Below, piece by piece: positions 37,000 to 45,705 of a stretch of 64,000 bases of DNA. The stretch lies in assembly GCA_963763205.1 (NCBI GenBank), contig CAVXNQ010000021.1, positions 310,001-374,000 on the forward strand, read 5' to 3'. Positions within the stretch are counted from its first letter, which is position 1, and every line of letters begins with the position of its first letter. The DNA is from DDH964 sp963763205 (GTDB lineage Bacteria; Desulfobacterota; Desulfuromonadia; Desulfuromonadales; DDH964). The position numbers and the translations under genes are program-made. The notes beneath the pieces were generated by a model. The model ran no database searches and had not been told where the DNA came from. It was given only the letters and a program-made list of their open reading frames with translations.

Positions 37000-38904
37000 T
37001 CAGAACCTCCTTTCCGCCAGGGGATCCAGGGCCAGCGGACGGAAACGGATCCCGCCGCCCCGGAAGAATTTGCCGAAAAACTCGTAGAACTCCAGCCGGA
37101 CCGCCTGGATCGAGACGATCAGACCCTCCAGCACCAGAATCACCAGGTTGCCGAGCAGATGCACCAGGCCGGCGAAGAAAAGCCCGAGGGGGAGTTGCTG
37201 GGCCTGTTCGGCAAGGGCGAAGACCGCCAGCGAGAGCCCGACATGGGCCAGGCCGAAGGCGGCCACCCGCAAAAATGAGAAGGTGTTGGCCAGAAAGCCG
37301 AGGATGGTTTCGATCACCTCGATGAACCCTTCGGCGCAGAGCAGGTAAGCAGGCGTTTCCCCTTTCTCCCGTTGTTCGGTGAAAGGATGAAAAAAAACTG
37401 CGGCGAGGGGCAGGACCAGCAGGGCCAAAATGCCGGGTGCCAGCACCGACCGATAGACAAGGTAGCCGAGGACCAGGCTGCCGAGGTAGAAACCGATGCC
37501 GGCGACGCCGTAACGGTCGGTCAGTACGACACGCGCCGCTTCCTGGCGCAGGCCGTTGACCACCCGCAGCAGCATCCCGGCGGTGATCAGTCCCACGCCC
37601 ACGGCGAGAGCGGCGCCCATCAGCAGCGGGATATCGGCCAGGGGCGAAAACCACAGGGGATGGAACAGTCCTTCCCAGCCGAAAACACTCCCGAACAGGA
37701 CTCCGAACAGGGCGGCAAAGCAGCCGACCTCGCTCATAATCAGCCCCTCGTCCCGCCAGCGGCTCCAGCGGCGGACGGCGAGCCCGGCCACAATCAGCAC
37801 CAGCCCGTGGCCGAGGTCCCCGAACATCATCCCGAACAGCAGCATGAAGCCGAAGGCCAAAAGCGGGGTCGGCTCGATCTCCCGATAGGTGGGGACGCCG
37901 TAGGCCGCCAGGATTTTCTGAAACGGCCGCAGCAGCCGGGGATTGAAAATCAGCACCGGGGTCTCGTCCCCCCGGGCGGCGGTCTCCCTGATCTGGAAAC
38001 GGCCGTGACAGGTCTGCTGCAGGAGGTTTTGCAATTCCTTGAACCGGCGCGCGGGAACCCAGCCGCCGATGGCGACGGTACGCCGGGTGTAACCGAATTC
38101 CCGCTGCTGCTCCAGAAGCTGCATTTCCACCGCTACCGTGTAGCGGCGGTCCCGCAGCAGGGTCGCGTGGGCCCGCAACAAGCCCTCGACCTTGCGGTGC
38201 AATTGTCGCTGGCGCCGGTGCAGGCGCGCCCGCAGCCGGTGAATCCTGCCGGCGACGTCGCCCAGCGTTCCCTGCACCCGCCGGAACAGGGGGATTCGGT
38301 AAAAAGCGAGATGGTTCAACGACCGTTCCAGGGGTTGCTCCTGCCGGCGCAGGCCGAGCACGGCGATCAGGCTCTGGTTCCCCAGCCGGGCCAGCGGATA
38401 GACCCGGCAGCCGCCGGGAAGGGTCGCCAGTTCGGCCAGAGCGGTGGTGGGCAACAGGCCCAAGCGCAGGCAGGAGAGACGCAGATTCGCCAGCGTCGCG
38501 AAAGCTCCCTCGACCAGCCGCAGCCGGCGCAGGAACAGGTCGATGGCGACCAGCCGCAGCCGGCAGCGCTGCAGCTGCCGTTGCCGGTCGCGGAGGGCGC
38601 CGAGTTGCCCCTGCAGGTCGGCGGCCCAGGCGGCCCAGGCGGGGAAATCGAGCGGCTCGAGAATCCGGCCTACCGCCGATTCCCCAGCCCTCCCCTCCAG
38701 GAGCCGGTCCACCCGTCCGATAAATTCCCGGTAGCCGGCCAGCAGGTCCTCCTCTTCGGCCAGGACCCCCTGTTTTTCGGCGCTACCCGCCTCGAGCCGG
38801 TAGAGATGAATGATCCGGGCCGCGGCCAGGGCTCTCAGGCTCGCCGCGAGGTCCCGCCGCAACAATAAAATTTCGACCTGCCGCATCGAGCGCGGTCGGA
38901 ACAT
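37000..38904 (-). CDS. atpI: V-type ATP synthase subunit I (membrane stator, a-like)
   Basis: The 634-residue protein has a cytoplasmic N-terminal half (about 1-330, with helical coiled regions) and a membrane C-terminal half with about seven segments, including LLAFGFMLLFGMMFGDLGHG, the conserved stretch of V-type I subunits, and FSFLRVAAFGLAHVGLSL with the Arg region of the ion channel. It is followed by K after one base. The gene name atpI here means the V-type stator, not the F-type assembly factor. Confidence 0.95.
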   Translation of the reverse strand: MFRPRSMRQVEILLLRRDLAASLRALAAARIIHLYRLEAGSAEKQGVLAEEEDLLAGYREFIGRVDRLLEGRAGESAVGRILEPLDFPAWAAWAADLQGQLGALRDRQRQLQRCRLRLVAIDLFLRRLRLVEGAFATLANLRLSCLRLGLLPTTALAELATLPGGCRVYPLARLGNQSLIAVLGLRRQEQPLERSLNHLAFYRIPLFRRVQGTLGDVAGRIHRLRARLHRRQRQLHRKVEGLLRAHATLLRDRRYTVAVEMQLLEQQREFGYTRRTVAIGGWVPARRFKELQNLLQQTCHGRFQIRETAARGDETPVLIFNPRLLRPFQKILAAYGVPTYREIEPTPLLAFGFMLLFGMMFGDLGHGLVLIVAGLAVRRWSRWRDEGLIMSEVGCFAALFGVLFGSVFGWEGLFHPLWFSPLADIPLLMGAALAVGVGLITAGMLLRVVNGLRQEAARVVLTDRYGVAGIGFYLGSLVLGYLVYRSVLAPGILALLVLPLAAVFFHPFTEQREKGETPAYLLCAEGFIEVIETILGFLANTFSFLRVAAFGLAHVGLSLAVFALAEQAQQLPLGLFFAGLVHLLGNLVILVLEGLIVSIQAVRLEFYEFFGKFFRGGGIRFRPLALDPLAERRF

Positions 38905-38907
38905 GGC

Positions 38908-39900
38908 TCATCCCTTCAGACTGCTGAGAAAGGGCTTGATCCCGTCAGGCGGAAGGCCATAACGGAGACCGCCCAGAATCCCCTGCAGGTCCATGACCTC
39001 CAGTTCCTTGAGAAGCAGCGTGGCGAGCGGAATGGAAATATCGAAGGGAGCGGAAACCAGCTGGCGCCGCAGCTCCCGGTACAGTCGGCGGCGCAGCGCC
39101 ATTTCCAGGTCTTCACCGGGCTCCTCGCTGGGGACGGCGCGCCGGAGCAGGTTGCGCAGAGCGTCCCCGGGATCGGCCGAGCGCAGGGCGCGGCGCAGCC
39201 GCTCGGGGTCGAGCAGCCGGGCCGGCGCCGGCCAGGCGCCGAGAATCCGTTCCGTGTCCAGGTCCGCATCCCGCCCCCGCTGCAGGATGCGCAGGGCGTC
39301 GATGGCGGCGCGCAGGCCGAGGATTTCACCGGCCGCGGCGCGATCGAAGGCCGGCAGGCGTTCAATCGCCGAAGCCACCATCTGCCAGTAGGTTCGGATC
39401 AGGCCATTTTCGAGGCGGCCGGGGTGGTCCTTTCCCGGCGACGGAGGGTTGGCGTAAAGAAGCTCACGATAGGGGCCGGCCGGCAGTCGCGCGGCCAGGT
39501 CGCGGAGGTTGGCGATCTCGCCGGGTTCCGGCAGGGGCGGAGAATCGAGAACCGGCAGGGGTTGCGGGAAAATTGCCGGGGGCGGCGCGCCGAGCACGAT
39601 CCGGCACAGGCTCTGAAGATTTTCCACCCAGTTGCGTCGCAGATAAGTCCGCAGCAGTTCCGCCGCGGGTTCGGGCAGGGTACGCAGGATCAGCCGGGCG
39701 AAGTGGAGAAAATCCAATTGCAGGCGCTGCTCGGTGGCAAAGGGTTCGTTGCCGGGCAGGCGCCGGTCGAGAAGCGCGATGGCGGCTTTTCGGGAGCCGG
39801 CCGCAGCCATTTCCGCCAGCTCCTCCGGGCGGAACAGGCGGGTGGCAAGGGCCCGGGAACGGGTGTTGCCGTAGGGATAGGTCAACAGGCGCCCGATCAT
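38908..39900 (-). CDS. atpC: V-type ATP synthase subunit C (d-like rotor cap)
   Basis: The 330-residue helical protein matches subunit C/d of the V/A-type ATPase in size and position: YPYGNTRSRALATRLFRPEE near the start, RRNWVENLQSLCRIVLGA, and LRAAIDALRILQRGRDADLD later. It joins the central stalk to the rotor ring. It is three bases before I and overlaps the H/G gene by four bases. Identification leans partly on operon position. Confidence 0.82.
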   Translation of the reverse strand: MIGRLLTYPYGNTRSRALATRLFRPEELAEMAAAGSRKAAIALLDRRLPGNEPFATEQRLQLDFLHFARLILRTLPEPAAELLRTYLRRNWVENLQSLCRIVLGAPPPAIFPQPLPVLDSPPLPEPGEIANLRDLAARLPAGPYRELLYANPPSPGKDHPGRLENGLIRTYWQMVASAIERLPAFDRAAAGEILGLRAAIDALRILQRGRDADLDTERILGAWPAPARLLDPERLRRALRSADPGDALRNLLRRAVPSEEPGEDLEMALRRRLYRELRRQLVSAPFDISIPLATLLLKELEVMDLQGILGGLRYGLPPDGIKPFLSSLKG

Positions 39901-40223
39901 CCGCCCTCCCCGCTCAGCCAGCCCAGCACCCGGACAACGGCCGTTTCCCGGTTGCGCTGTGCCTGGCGGCTAAGGGCCTCTTTTTGACCGGCGAATCGCT
40001 GCTCCATCTGCTCGGCCGTTTCGGCCAGCTCCTTTTCCAGCAGGGCGAGACGTTCCTCCCGTTCCGACGCCAGGCGGCGTTCAGTTTCCCGGCGCACCGC
40101 CTGGGCCTGCTCCCGCGAGGTCTCGAGCAGATGGCGGGCCTCGGCCTCGGCTTGTTCCAGCCGGCGTTCTCCTTCCTGTTCCAGTTCGAGGACCGTCCGC
40201 AGGTCCGATTTGAGCATTTCCAT
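39897..40223 (-). CDS. V-type ATP synthase subunit H/G (peripheral stalk coiled coil)
   Basis: The 108-residue protein is almost entirely a charged coiled coil (Glu, Arg, Ala, Gln rich; LEQEGERRLEQAEAEARHLL), the shape of the peripheral-stalk partner of subunit E. The start at 40223 has GAGG about six bases upstream; a longer frame to 40340 is disfavoured. It is the first gene of the operon and overlaps C by four bases. No stronger sequence motif is available for this small subunit. Confidence 0.75.
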   Translation of the reverse strand: MEMLKSDLRTVLELEQEGERRLEQAEAEARHLLETSREQAQAVRRETERRLASEREERLALLEKELAETAEQMEQRFAGQKEALSRQAQRNRETAVVRVLGWLSGEGG

Positions 40224-40360
40224 GGCCGCCTCGTTCCTCCGTTCATCTTGAAAACTATCAGTTTTCCCGGGAGTTTCAAGGTTCGTCGAGGGCGAATGAG
40301 GCGTTGCCAACCGTTCCCGGCCGTGGTAAGGTCCGGGCATCCGCCACTACCGTGAGTCCC

Positions 40361-41255
40361 ATGCTCTTCCTCCAGGTCCTCCTCCCCGTTTTTCTGATCA
40401 TCCTCTCCGGCTTCACGCTGGAGAAGACCCTGCGTCCTGATTTCAAGACCCTGACCGACTGCTCGCTCTACCTTTTCACCCCGGCCCTGGTCTTCTCCTC
40501 GCTGATGCGCCAGGAACTCCGGCCCGACCTGGCCGGCAAACTGTTCCTGTTCATGCTCCTGTATACCGCCGTCATGCTGGCGCTGAGCCGAACCGTGTCC
40601 CGCCTGTTGCGGTTCGACACCGACACCCGCAGTGCCCTCGATCTGACCACCGTCGTCATGAACTCGGGCAACTACGGTCTTCCTCTGGCCTACTTCGCCT
40701 TCGGCCAGGCCGGCCTGCAGGCATCGATCCTGACTTTCGTCATGTTCAGCATCCCCCTCGGCACCCTGGCCATCGTTCTCGCCCAGGGGAGCAAAGCGCC
40801 GCTCGGCCAGGCCCTCGCCAATACGCTGCGAATTCCGATATTTCACGGGGTACTGCTGGCGGTGCTGTTCAAGGCCCTGGGGGTTCAGGTGTCGGGCACC
40901 CTGCTGCGTCCCTTCGAGCTTCTCGGCCAGGCTGCGATTCCCCTGATGCTGGTGCTGCTCGGCATGCAGCTGGCGCGCACCAGGCGCCTGGTTCGGCCGG
41001 GGTTCCTGGGCTTATCCGGTAGCGCTGCGGCTGGTCGCCGCCCCGCTTTTGGCGTGGCTTTTGACGGCCCTGCTCGGGATTCAGGGCGTGGCCCGGGCGG
41101 TGGTCATCCTCCAGACCAGCACCCCCTCGGCGGTGCTGCCCCTGCTCTACGCGGTCCGTTTCGGCACCCGGCCCGACCTGGTGGCCAGCGCCATCTTCGT
41201 CTCCACCCTCTGCAGCGCTGCCACCCTCACCGTCCTGCTTTATCTTCTCCAATAA
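40361..41255 (+). CDS. AEC-family transporter (auxin efflux carrier-like), frameshifted
   Basis: Restored length is 297 residues with about ten hydrophobic segments: MLFLQVLLPVFLIILSGFTL, the TTVVMNSGNYGLPLAYFAFG conserved motif, and a second half with VVILQTSTPSAVLPLLYAVR. One extra G at about 41018-41019 breaks the frame; without it the protein reads LGLSVALRLVAAPLLAWLL. AEC carriers export or import organic acids and auxin-like compounds; the substrate is unknown. It is divergent from the V-ATPase operon, with 137 bases between starts. Confidence 0.82.
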
Positions 41256-41283
41256 AAAAAGGACGCGCCCTAAGGCCGCGTCC
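41254..41283 (-). terminator. Intrinsic terminator after the ABC-binding-protein gene (may act on both strands)
   Basis: On the minus strand GGACGCG and its complement around a short inner stem (41261-41283) are followed by seven T residues (41254-41260). It lies 51 bases past the binding-protein stop and at the end of the AEC gene on the other strand. Confidence 0.85.
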
Positions 41284-41334
41284 GATTTCAGGAAAACTGC
41301 AAGCTGCGGCGCCGTTGCCGCAGCAGTCACGGGA

Positions 41335-42306
41335 TCATTTCACCACCCGGGTGGCCAGGCTCAACGCCTGGAAGGGGACGGTCAGGTTGAGTTCCCTGGC
41401 GACTTTCATGTTGATCACCAGGGCCACCTTTCTGGGGGTGCGAACCGGGAGTTCCAGGGCCCGCTGATTGCCGGTCAGAATCTGCAGCGCGTGGACGCCG
41501 AGCAGTTGTCCCTGTTCGGTGGGGTCCGCCTCCAGGGTAATCAGCGCCCCCATGTCGCTGAGCCCGGGAATCTGCGAGATGACCGGGATTCGTTTCTGGA
41601 TGGCAGCGCCGAGGACCTGCTGCAGATGCATCTGCAGCAGGGCACTGTCGGCGATATACAGCGCATCGACCCGGGAGCAGAGCTCCGCGGCGGCCTGGTC
41701 CAGATTCGAGGGTTTGGCGACCCCCTTCCGGACCACTTTGATACCGTAGTTGGCGGCAGCCTTCTCCAAGTCGTTGACCTGCAGGATCGAGCCCTTGTCG
41801 TTGGGACTGAACAGGGCACCGAGGGTCTTCTTCTTGACGATGTCGGCAAAGGAGCGGAGCAGGGTTTCCACCGGGGTTTTGTTGCTCACCCCGCTGATGT
41901 CGCCGCCGGGGACGGCCAGGTCCTTGACGATGCCGAGCCCGACCGGATCGTAGACGTCAGCGAAGAGGATTGGCAGCGACCGGGCCTCCTGTTTGGCGAC
42001 CAGGGTCGCCGGAGCACCGTAGGTGACGATCAGGTCGGCGCCGACCCCGACCGCCTTGCGGATACTGTTGGCCCAGGAGATGGGGTCAGGATTGGGGGTC
42101 TGTACATAAACGTCGATCTGGTCCTTGGTCAGCCCGCCGGCCTCCAGGATTTTCAGGAAGGCATCATTGGCCTGCTGATAGCGCAGCAGATCGCCAGTGA
42201 TGACCACCGCGACGAACTTAGTTTTGGCCATAGCCGGGGTCGCAACCGCCGCGCCGGCGAGGAACATCCCCGTGAGCAGAAAAACGAACAGACTGCGACA
42301 TCTCAT
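41335..42306 (-). CDS. ABC transporter substrate-binding protein, TrpX/YnjB-like (DUF534 type)
   Basis: The 323-residue protein has a signal peptide (MRCRSLFVFLLTGMFLAGAA, cleavage near AMA-K) and two alpha/beta lobes like periplasmic binding proteins of the DUF534 group: VGADLIVTYGAPATLVAKQE, PILFADVYDPVGLGIV, SNKTPVETLLRSFADI and PRKVALVINMKVARELNLTV. Related proteins bind amino acids or tryptophan-like ligands. It is the last gene of the operon with the porin and decaheme genes; no permease or ATPase is adjacent. An upstream start at 42342 overlapping the porin stop is also possible. Confidence 0.82.
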   Translation of the reverse strand: MRCRSLFVFLLTGMFLAGAAVATPAMAKTKFVAVVITGDLLRYQQANDAFLKILEAGGLTKDQIDVYVQTPNPDPISWANSIRKAVGVGADLIVTYGAPATLVAKQEARSLPILFADVYDPVGLGIVKDLAVPGGDISGVSNKTPVETLLRSFADIVKKKTLGALFSPNDKGSILQVNDLEKAAANYGIKVVRKGVAKPSNLDQAAAELCSRVDALYIADSALLQMHLQQVLGAAIQKRIPVISQIPGLSDMGALITLEADPTEQGQLLGVHALQILTGNQRALELPVRTPRKVALVINMKVARELNLTVPFQALSLATRVVK

Positions 42307-42338
42307 ACCAAAGCCCCCGGCCTCCCCCTTCAAGCCCA

Positions 42339-44405
42339 TCACCAGGCACGAGCCAGGGTCACGGTAACGGTCTGGGCCGACCCCTCGAACAACCCGGAAA
42401 GATCGTCATTGTAATCGTCATAACTGTAGCGGCCCGAACAGGTCCAGTATCGCCCCAGCTTCCAGTCGAGGCCAGCCAGGATTCCGAACTGCTGAATATC
42501 GAATGCCGAGAGATCCCGCAACTGGTCGGACGTGACGGGCCGGGGAAGAACCATCCCGCCGCTTACCGGATAATCCATGACGGTGGCGAATTCGGGATCG
42601 TAATGGGCTCTGGAGTGGCTGTAATGCCCTTCCAGCAGGGCGCCAAGGGGCTTGGCGATCTGCCAGTTGGCCGCGGCCGTGGCGGTATGAACCTGCTGCT
42701 GGTAGGTTACGCCGGAATCTTCGAGGGTCAGCTGGTTAACGGTGTCCTGGCCGAACACCAGATCCTGAACGATCCGGTTCCGGAAATACCCGTAGTTGAG
42801 GCTGATATGCAGGGTTTTCCCGGCGGCCATCCAGACGCCGGCGCCGACGCTGCCGTCCAGGTTGCGCCGCTTGATGGGATAGTCGGTCAGAGTGCTGGCG
42901 GCATTTTCCTGGAATTGGGAAGTCTCGTTGTTTTCGTTCCAGGCTACCCGGCCGTTGACCATGGCCCCCCAATGGCCGCCGGCTGTCCAATTCAGGGATG
43001 CGTATCCCTCGTGGCCCCGGGCGATGGTGGTGGCGTAGGCCGGGTCGTCGGAGGTCCGGTACTGGTACCAGGTGTTGATCTTCAGCCCGCGGAGGGTGGC
43101 GGGATGGATGTAGGCGCTCAGCCGATAGGTGTTCTGGGTCTCCTTCGCCGGCAGGTCCCAGGCGGTAGCGTCGCCGGGCGCCCCGGTGTTGCTGCGGTCG
43201 ATATCGACCCGCCGATAGGCCCCTTTGAGGGTCAAGGTCCGGTTCGGTCGCCAGCTCCCCGTCGCGGAATACCAGGCGCGGGTCAGGTTGATGCTGTCGC
43301 GGACCGTTATGCTGGTGAGGGTATAGCTGTTCGGATCGGCGAGAACGTCGTTAAGGACCTGGGTGTTGTTGTTGCTGGTATCCATGTCCAGCAGCCGGTA
43401 GCGGAGGTTGAAGGTCCAGTTGGGATTCGGTATGTAGGTCACGTCCCCCACGGTTTTGGTAAAGTCGGTTTCCGCTTCAACGGGGGTCACCGTCGTCAGG
43501 TCCGACTGGTTCTTGCGGGTGCCGTAAGTGAAGCTGGCCGCGGCATTTAAACCGCCGGCCAGGGAGGTATGGGCCTTGATGGTGCTCTCCAGCAGCCGGG
43601 TATCGGGGACCTCGTCGTGCTGTAAAAGCGCCGGATTCGTTGTGCGGTAGGTATGCGGCTCGAAGGTGTCCTCGGGGATCGCTTCGCGGTTGCGGAACAG
43701 CCGTACCAACTGTTCGAAGATCAGATCGACGGGGCCGAGATGGGCATCCACAGAGCCCTTGAACTCTTCGGTCACCCGATCGATGGTCCGGCTGCGGCTT
43801 TGTTTGTGGCAACCACCGCAGCTTTCATCCACGTAGCGCAGCTGCTTTTGCCCCACCCGGTTCAACCGCCAGTAGGAGAGATTGACGTGGGCGGGATAGT
43901 TGGGGAGCTTCCCCCGGACCGCGACGGACGACTGCTGGACCTCCATGTGGTAAACGCTGCCGGGGTTCTGGTCGCGCACGGTAAGGGGCGGGGTGCCCGT
44001 GACCGGGTTGGTAATGTTTTGGGTCGGATAGGGGATGTGGTCGAGGTTGTGGTAGAGACTTTCGCCGTAGGCGTTCACCCGCAACAGCCCCCTATCGTCA
44101 AAATGGAGCTCGGCGTTGTAGTCGGCGTCGTTCAGGTAGTTGCCTTCCAGGATGAAATGTCGTTCCTGGCTGAAGGCGTTGATCCCGATGCTGCCGGCCA
44201 CCGAGTCCTTCTGGCGGGTATACTCGGCAGCGCGACCGACCACGCCATCAGCGTCGGCTACTCGATAGCCGAGAGAGAATCGGGAGCTGTAAACGGGTGC
44301 GTTCGCGCCTTCGTCGTCGGCCGTGGCCCTGACGCCGGAGCCCAGCAGTAAGGTCGCGGTCAGCAACGTGACCAGCATGATCTCAGCTTTTCCACTAAGT
44401 CCCAC
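42339..44405 (-). CDS. MtrB/PioB-like decaheme-associated outer membrane porin with a CxxCH motif
   Basis: This protein of about 688 residues has a signal-like N-terminus (start GTG at 44405 with AGGAG upstream) and a long series of alternating amphipathic beta strands up to a C-terminal Trp (LARAW), as for a large outer-membrane barrel. The neighbouring decaheme cytochrome and the size place it with the MtrB/PioB porins that insulate a cytochrome through the outer membrane. DESCGGCHKQ at residues 194-203 contains a CxxCH that could bind heme; MtrB itself has a CxxC. It would thus form a porin-cytochrome conduit with the upstream gene. Confidence 0.85.
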   Translation of the reverse strand: MGLSGKAEIMLVTLLTATLLLGSGVRATADDEGANAPVYSSRFSLGYRVADADGVVGRAAEYTRQKDSVAGSIGINAFSQERHFILEGNYLNDADYNAELHFDDRGLLRVNAYGESLYHNLDHIPYPTQNITNPVTGTPPLTVRDQNPGSVYHMEVQQSSVAVRGKLPNYPAHVNLSYWRLNRVGQKQLRYVDESCGGCHKQSRSRTIDRVTEEFKGSVDAHLGPVDLIFEQLVRLFRNREAIPEDTFEPHTYRTTNPALLQHDEVPDTRLLESTIKAHTSLAGGLNAAASFTYGTRKNQSDLTTVTPVEAETDFTKTVGDVTYIPNPNWTFNLRYRLLDMDTSNNNTQVLNDVLADPNSYTLTSITVRDSINLTRAWYSATGSWRPNRTLTLKGAYRRVDIDRSNTGAPGDATAWDLPAKETQNTYRLSAYIHPATLRGLKINTWYQYRTSDDPAYATTIARGHEGYASLNWTAGGHWGAMVNGRVAWNENNETSQFQENAASTLTDYPIKRRNLDGSVGAGVWMAAGKTLHISLNYGYFRNRIVQDLVFGQDTVNQLTLEDSGVTYQQQVHTATAAANWQIAKPLGALLEGHYSHSRAHYDPEFATVMDYPVSGGMVLPRPVTSDQLRDLSAFDIQQFGILAGLDWKLGRYWTCSGRYSYDDYNDDLSGLFEGSAQTVTVTLARAW

Positions 44406-44461
44406 AACAATTCTCCTGCCCAATGAAATATCGATAACAATTCAGCTTCGTCGCCCCCAGC

Positions 44462-45460
44462 TCAGCGGGCGATGAAGCTGCCATGCCCTTTCCCCGAGGG
44501 GATGTCGGTGCCGTGAATCTGCGAGTGGCAATCGGTGCAGCGGCTGTAGAAAGCCGGCTTGAAATTGGCACTGGGATCGTCGGGGTCCGTCGCCAGGGCC
44601 TGGTGGTGACTGTCCTGGTGGCCGGCATGGCATTGCAGGCAGAGGAATGGCTGGGCGACGGTGAGGAGATTGTCGTTGGGGGAACCGTGCGGCTTGTGGC
44701 AATTAGTGCAGTCTTCGGTCAGGTCGCCATGCTCGTAGACGAAGGGGCCCTGCCGTTCCATATGGCAGCGGGTGCACATCTCCTTGATGGTGGCGCCGCG
44801 GAGTAGATGATCCTGCGGACTGCCGTGCGGATTGTGGCAGTCGGTGCAGCCCATTTTGTGTTCGGGAACCGGGTGGTGGGAGAACTGGGAAAATGCCATG
44901 CGGATGTCCTGATGGCATTTGAAGCAGAGATCGGCCACCTCCTGGCGGCTGACCTTCTGCTGCGGGCCCTGGTGGAGTTTGTGGCAATCGAAACAGGAGA
45001 CGCCGCCATTGGCATGGCTGCTGGCGTTCCAGTACTGCAGGTTGGGGGTCGAAGAGGCCGAGTGGCACTTCAGGCAGATCAGGGCCTGGGCCTGGGGAGG
45101 GAGGTCCTTGAGCTGAAGAAGGGTTTCGAACTCGCAGCGCCCTTTTTCCTTGGCGTGTTGGACCGCCAGGCTGCCGGGACCGTGGCAGGATTCGCAGTTC
45201 ACCAGCGGCAGCCCGGAACTGGCCTCGATCTGCTCGCCGTGGACGGACTCCTTGAAATCCTCGGCGATCTTGTCGTGGGCATGGCACTTGGCGAGGCACT
45301 GGTCGTTGCCGATGTAGTCGGCATCGAGACGACCGACGATCATCCGTTCGTAGTCGCGAACCGGCAACAGCGGGTGGTCACTGCGCAGGCTGGTGACATC
45401 GCTGCAGGCGGTGGCGGCCAGAATCAGCAGGGCTGCGCCCAAAAAGGCGAGATAGCGCAA
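44462..45460 (-). CDS. Decaheme c-type cytochrome (MtrA/DmsE-like)
   Basis: The 332-residue protein has a signal or lipoprotein-like leader (LRYLAFLGAALLILAATACS) and ten CxxCH heme sites: CLAKCH, CESCH-type, CLKCH, CFDCH, CFKCH, CTDCH, CTRCH, CTNCH, CLQCH and CTDCH, with further His residues for axial ligation. The spacing (many NPHGSPxDxLL, CHKPHGSPNDN) is that of MtrA/PioA/DmsE. It is exported to the periplasm and would carry electrons to or from the MtrB-like barrel. The TTG start at 45460 follows a strong AGGAGG; a longer frame to 45526 is unlikely. Confidence 0.92.
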   Translation of the reverse strand: MRYLAFLGAALLILAATACSDVTSLRSDHPLLPVRDYERMIVGRLDADYIGNDQCLAKCHAHDKIAEDFKESVHGEQIEASSGLPLVNCESCHGPGSLAVQHAKEKGRCEFETLLQLKDLPPQAQALICLKCHSASSTPNLQYWNASSHANGGVSCFDCHKLHQGPQQKVSRQEVADLCFKCHQDIRMAFSQFSHHPVPEHKMGCTDCHNPHGSPQDHLLRGATIKEMCTRCHMERQGPFVYEHGDLTEDCTNCHKPHGSPNDNLLTVAQPFLCLQCHAGHQDSHHQALATDPDDPSANFKPAFYSRCTDCHSQIHGTDIPSGKGHGSFIAR

Positions 45461-45705
45461 GGGAGGACCTCCTGGACAGGAATGGCAATTCCATTCGTTC
45501 GGCAGACCGGTGATCGCCGACGACACTCCAGATGGTCATGCAAGATTCATGAAAATATGGTCACCCGCCGGCAAGTTCCCACAATATCGGCACTTCATGG
45601 GGGTTTTTTTCGCTGTTGCCGGTTAATCCGTTGACGGAAACGGGCAAATAACCGGCTGCCGAGACGGCGACGACGTCAAACCGCTGACACTGCGGCAGAG
45701 GCGGC

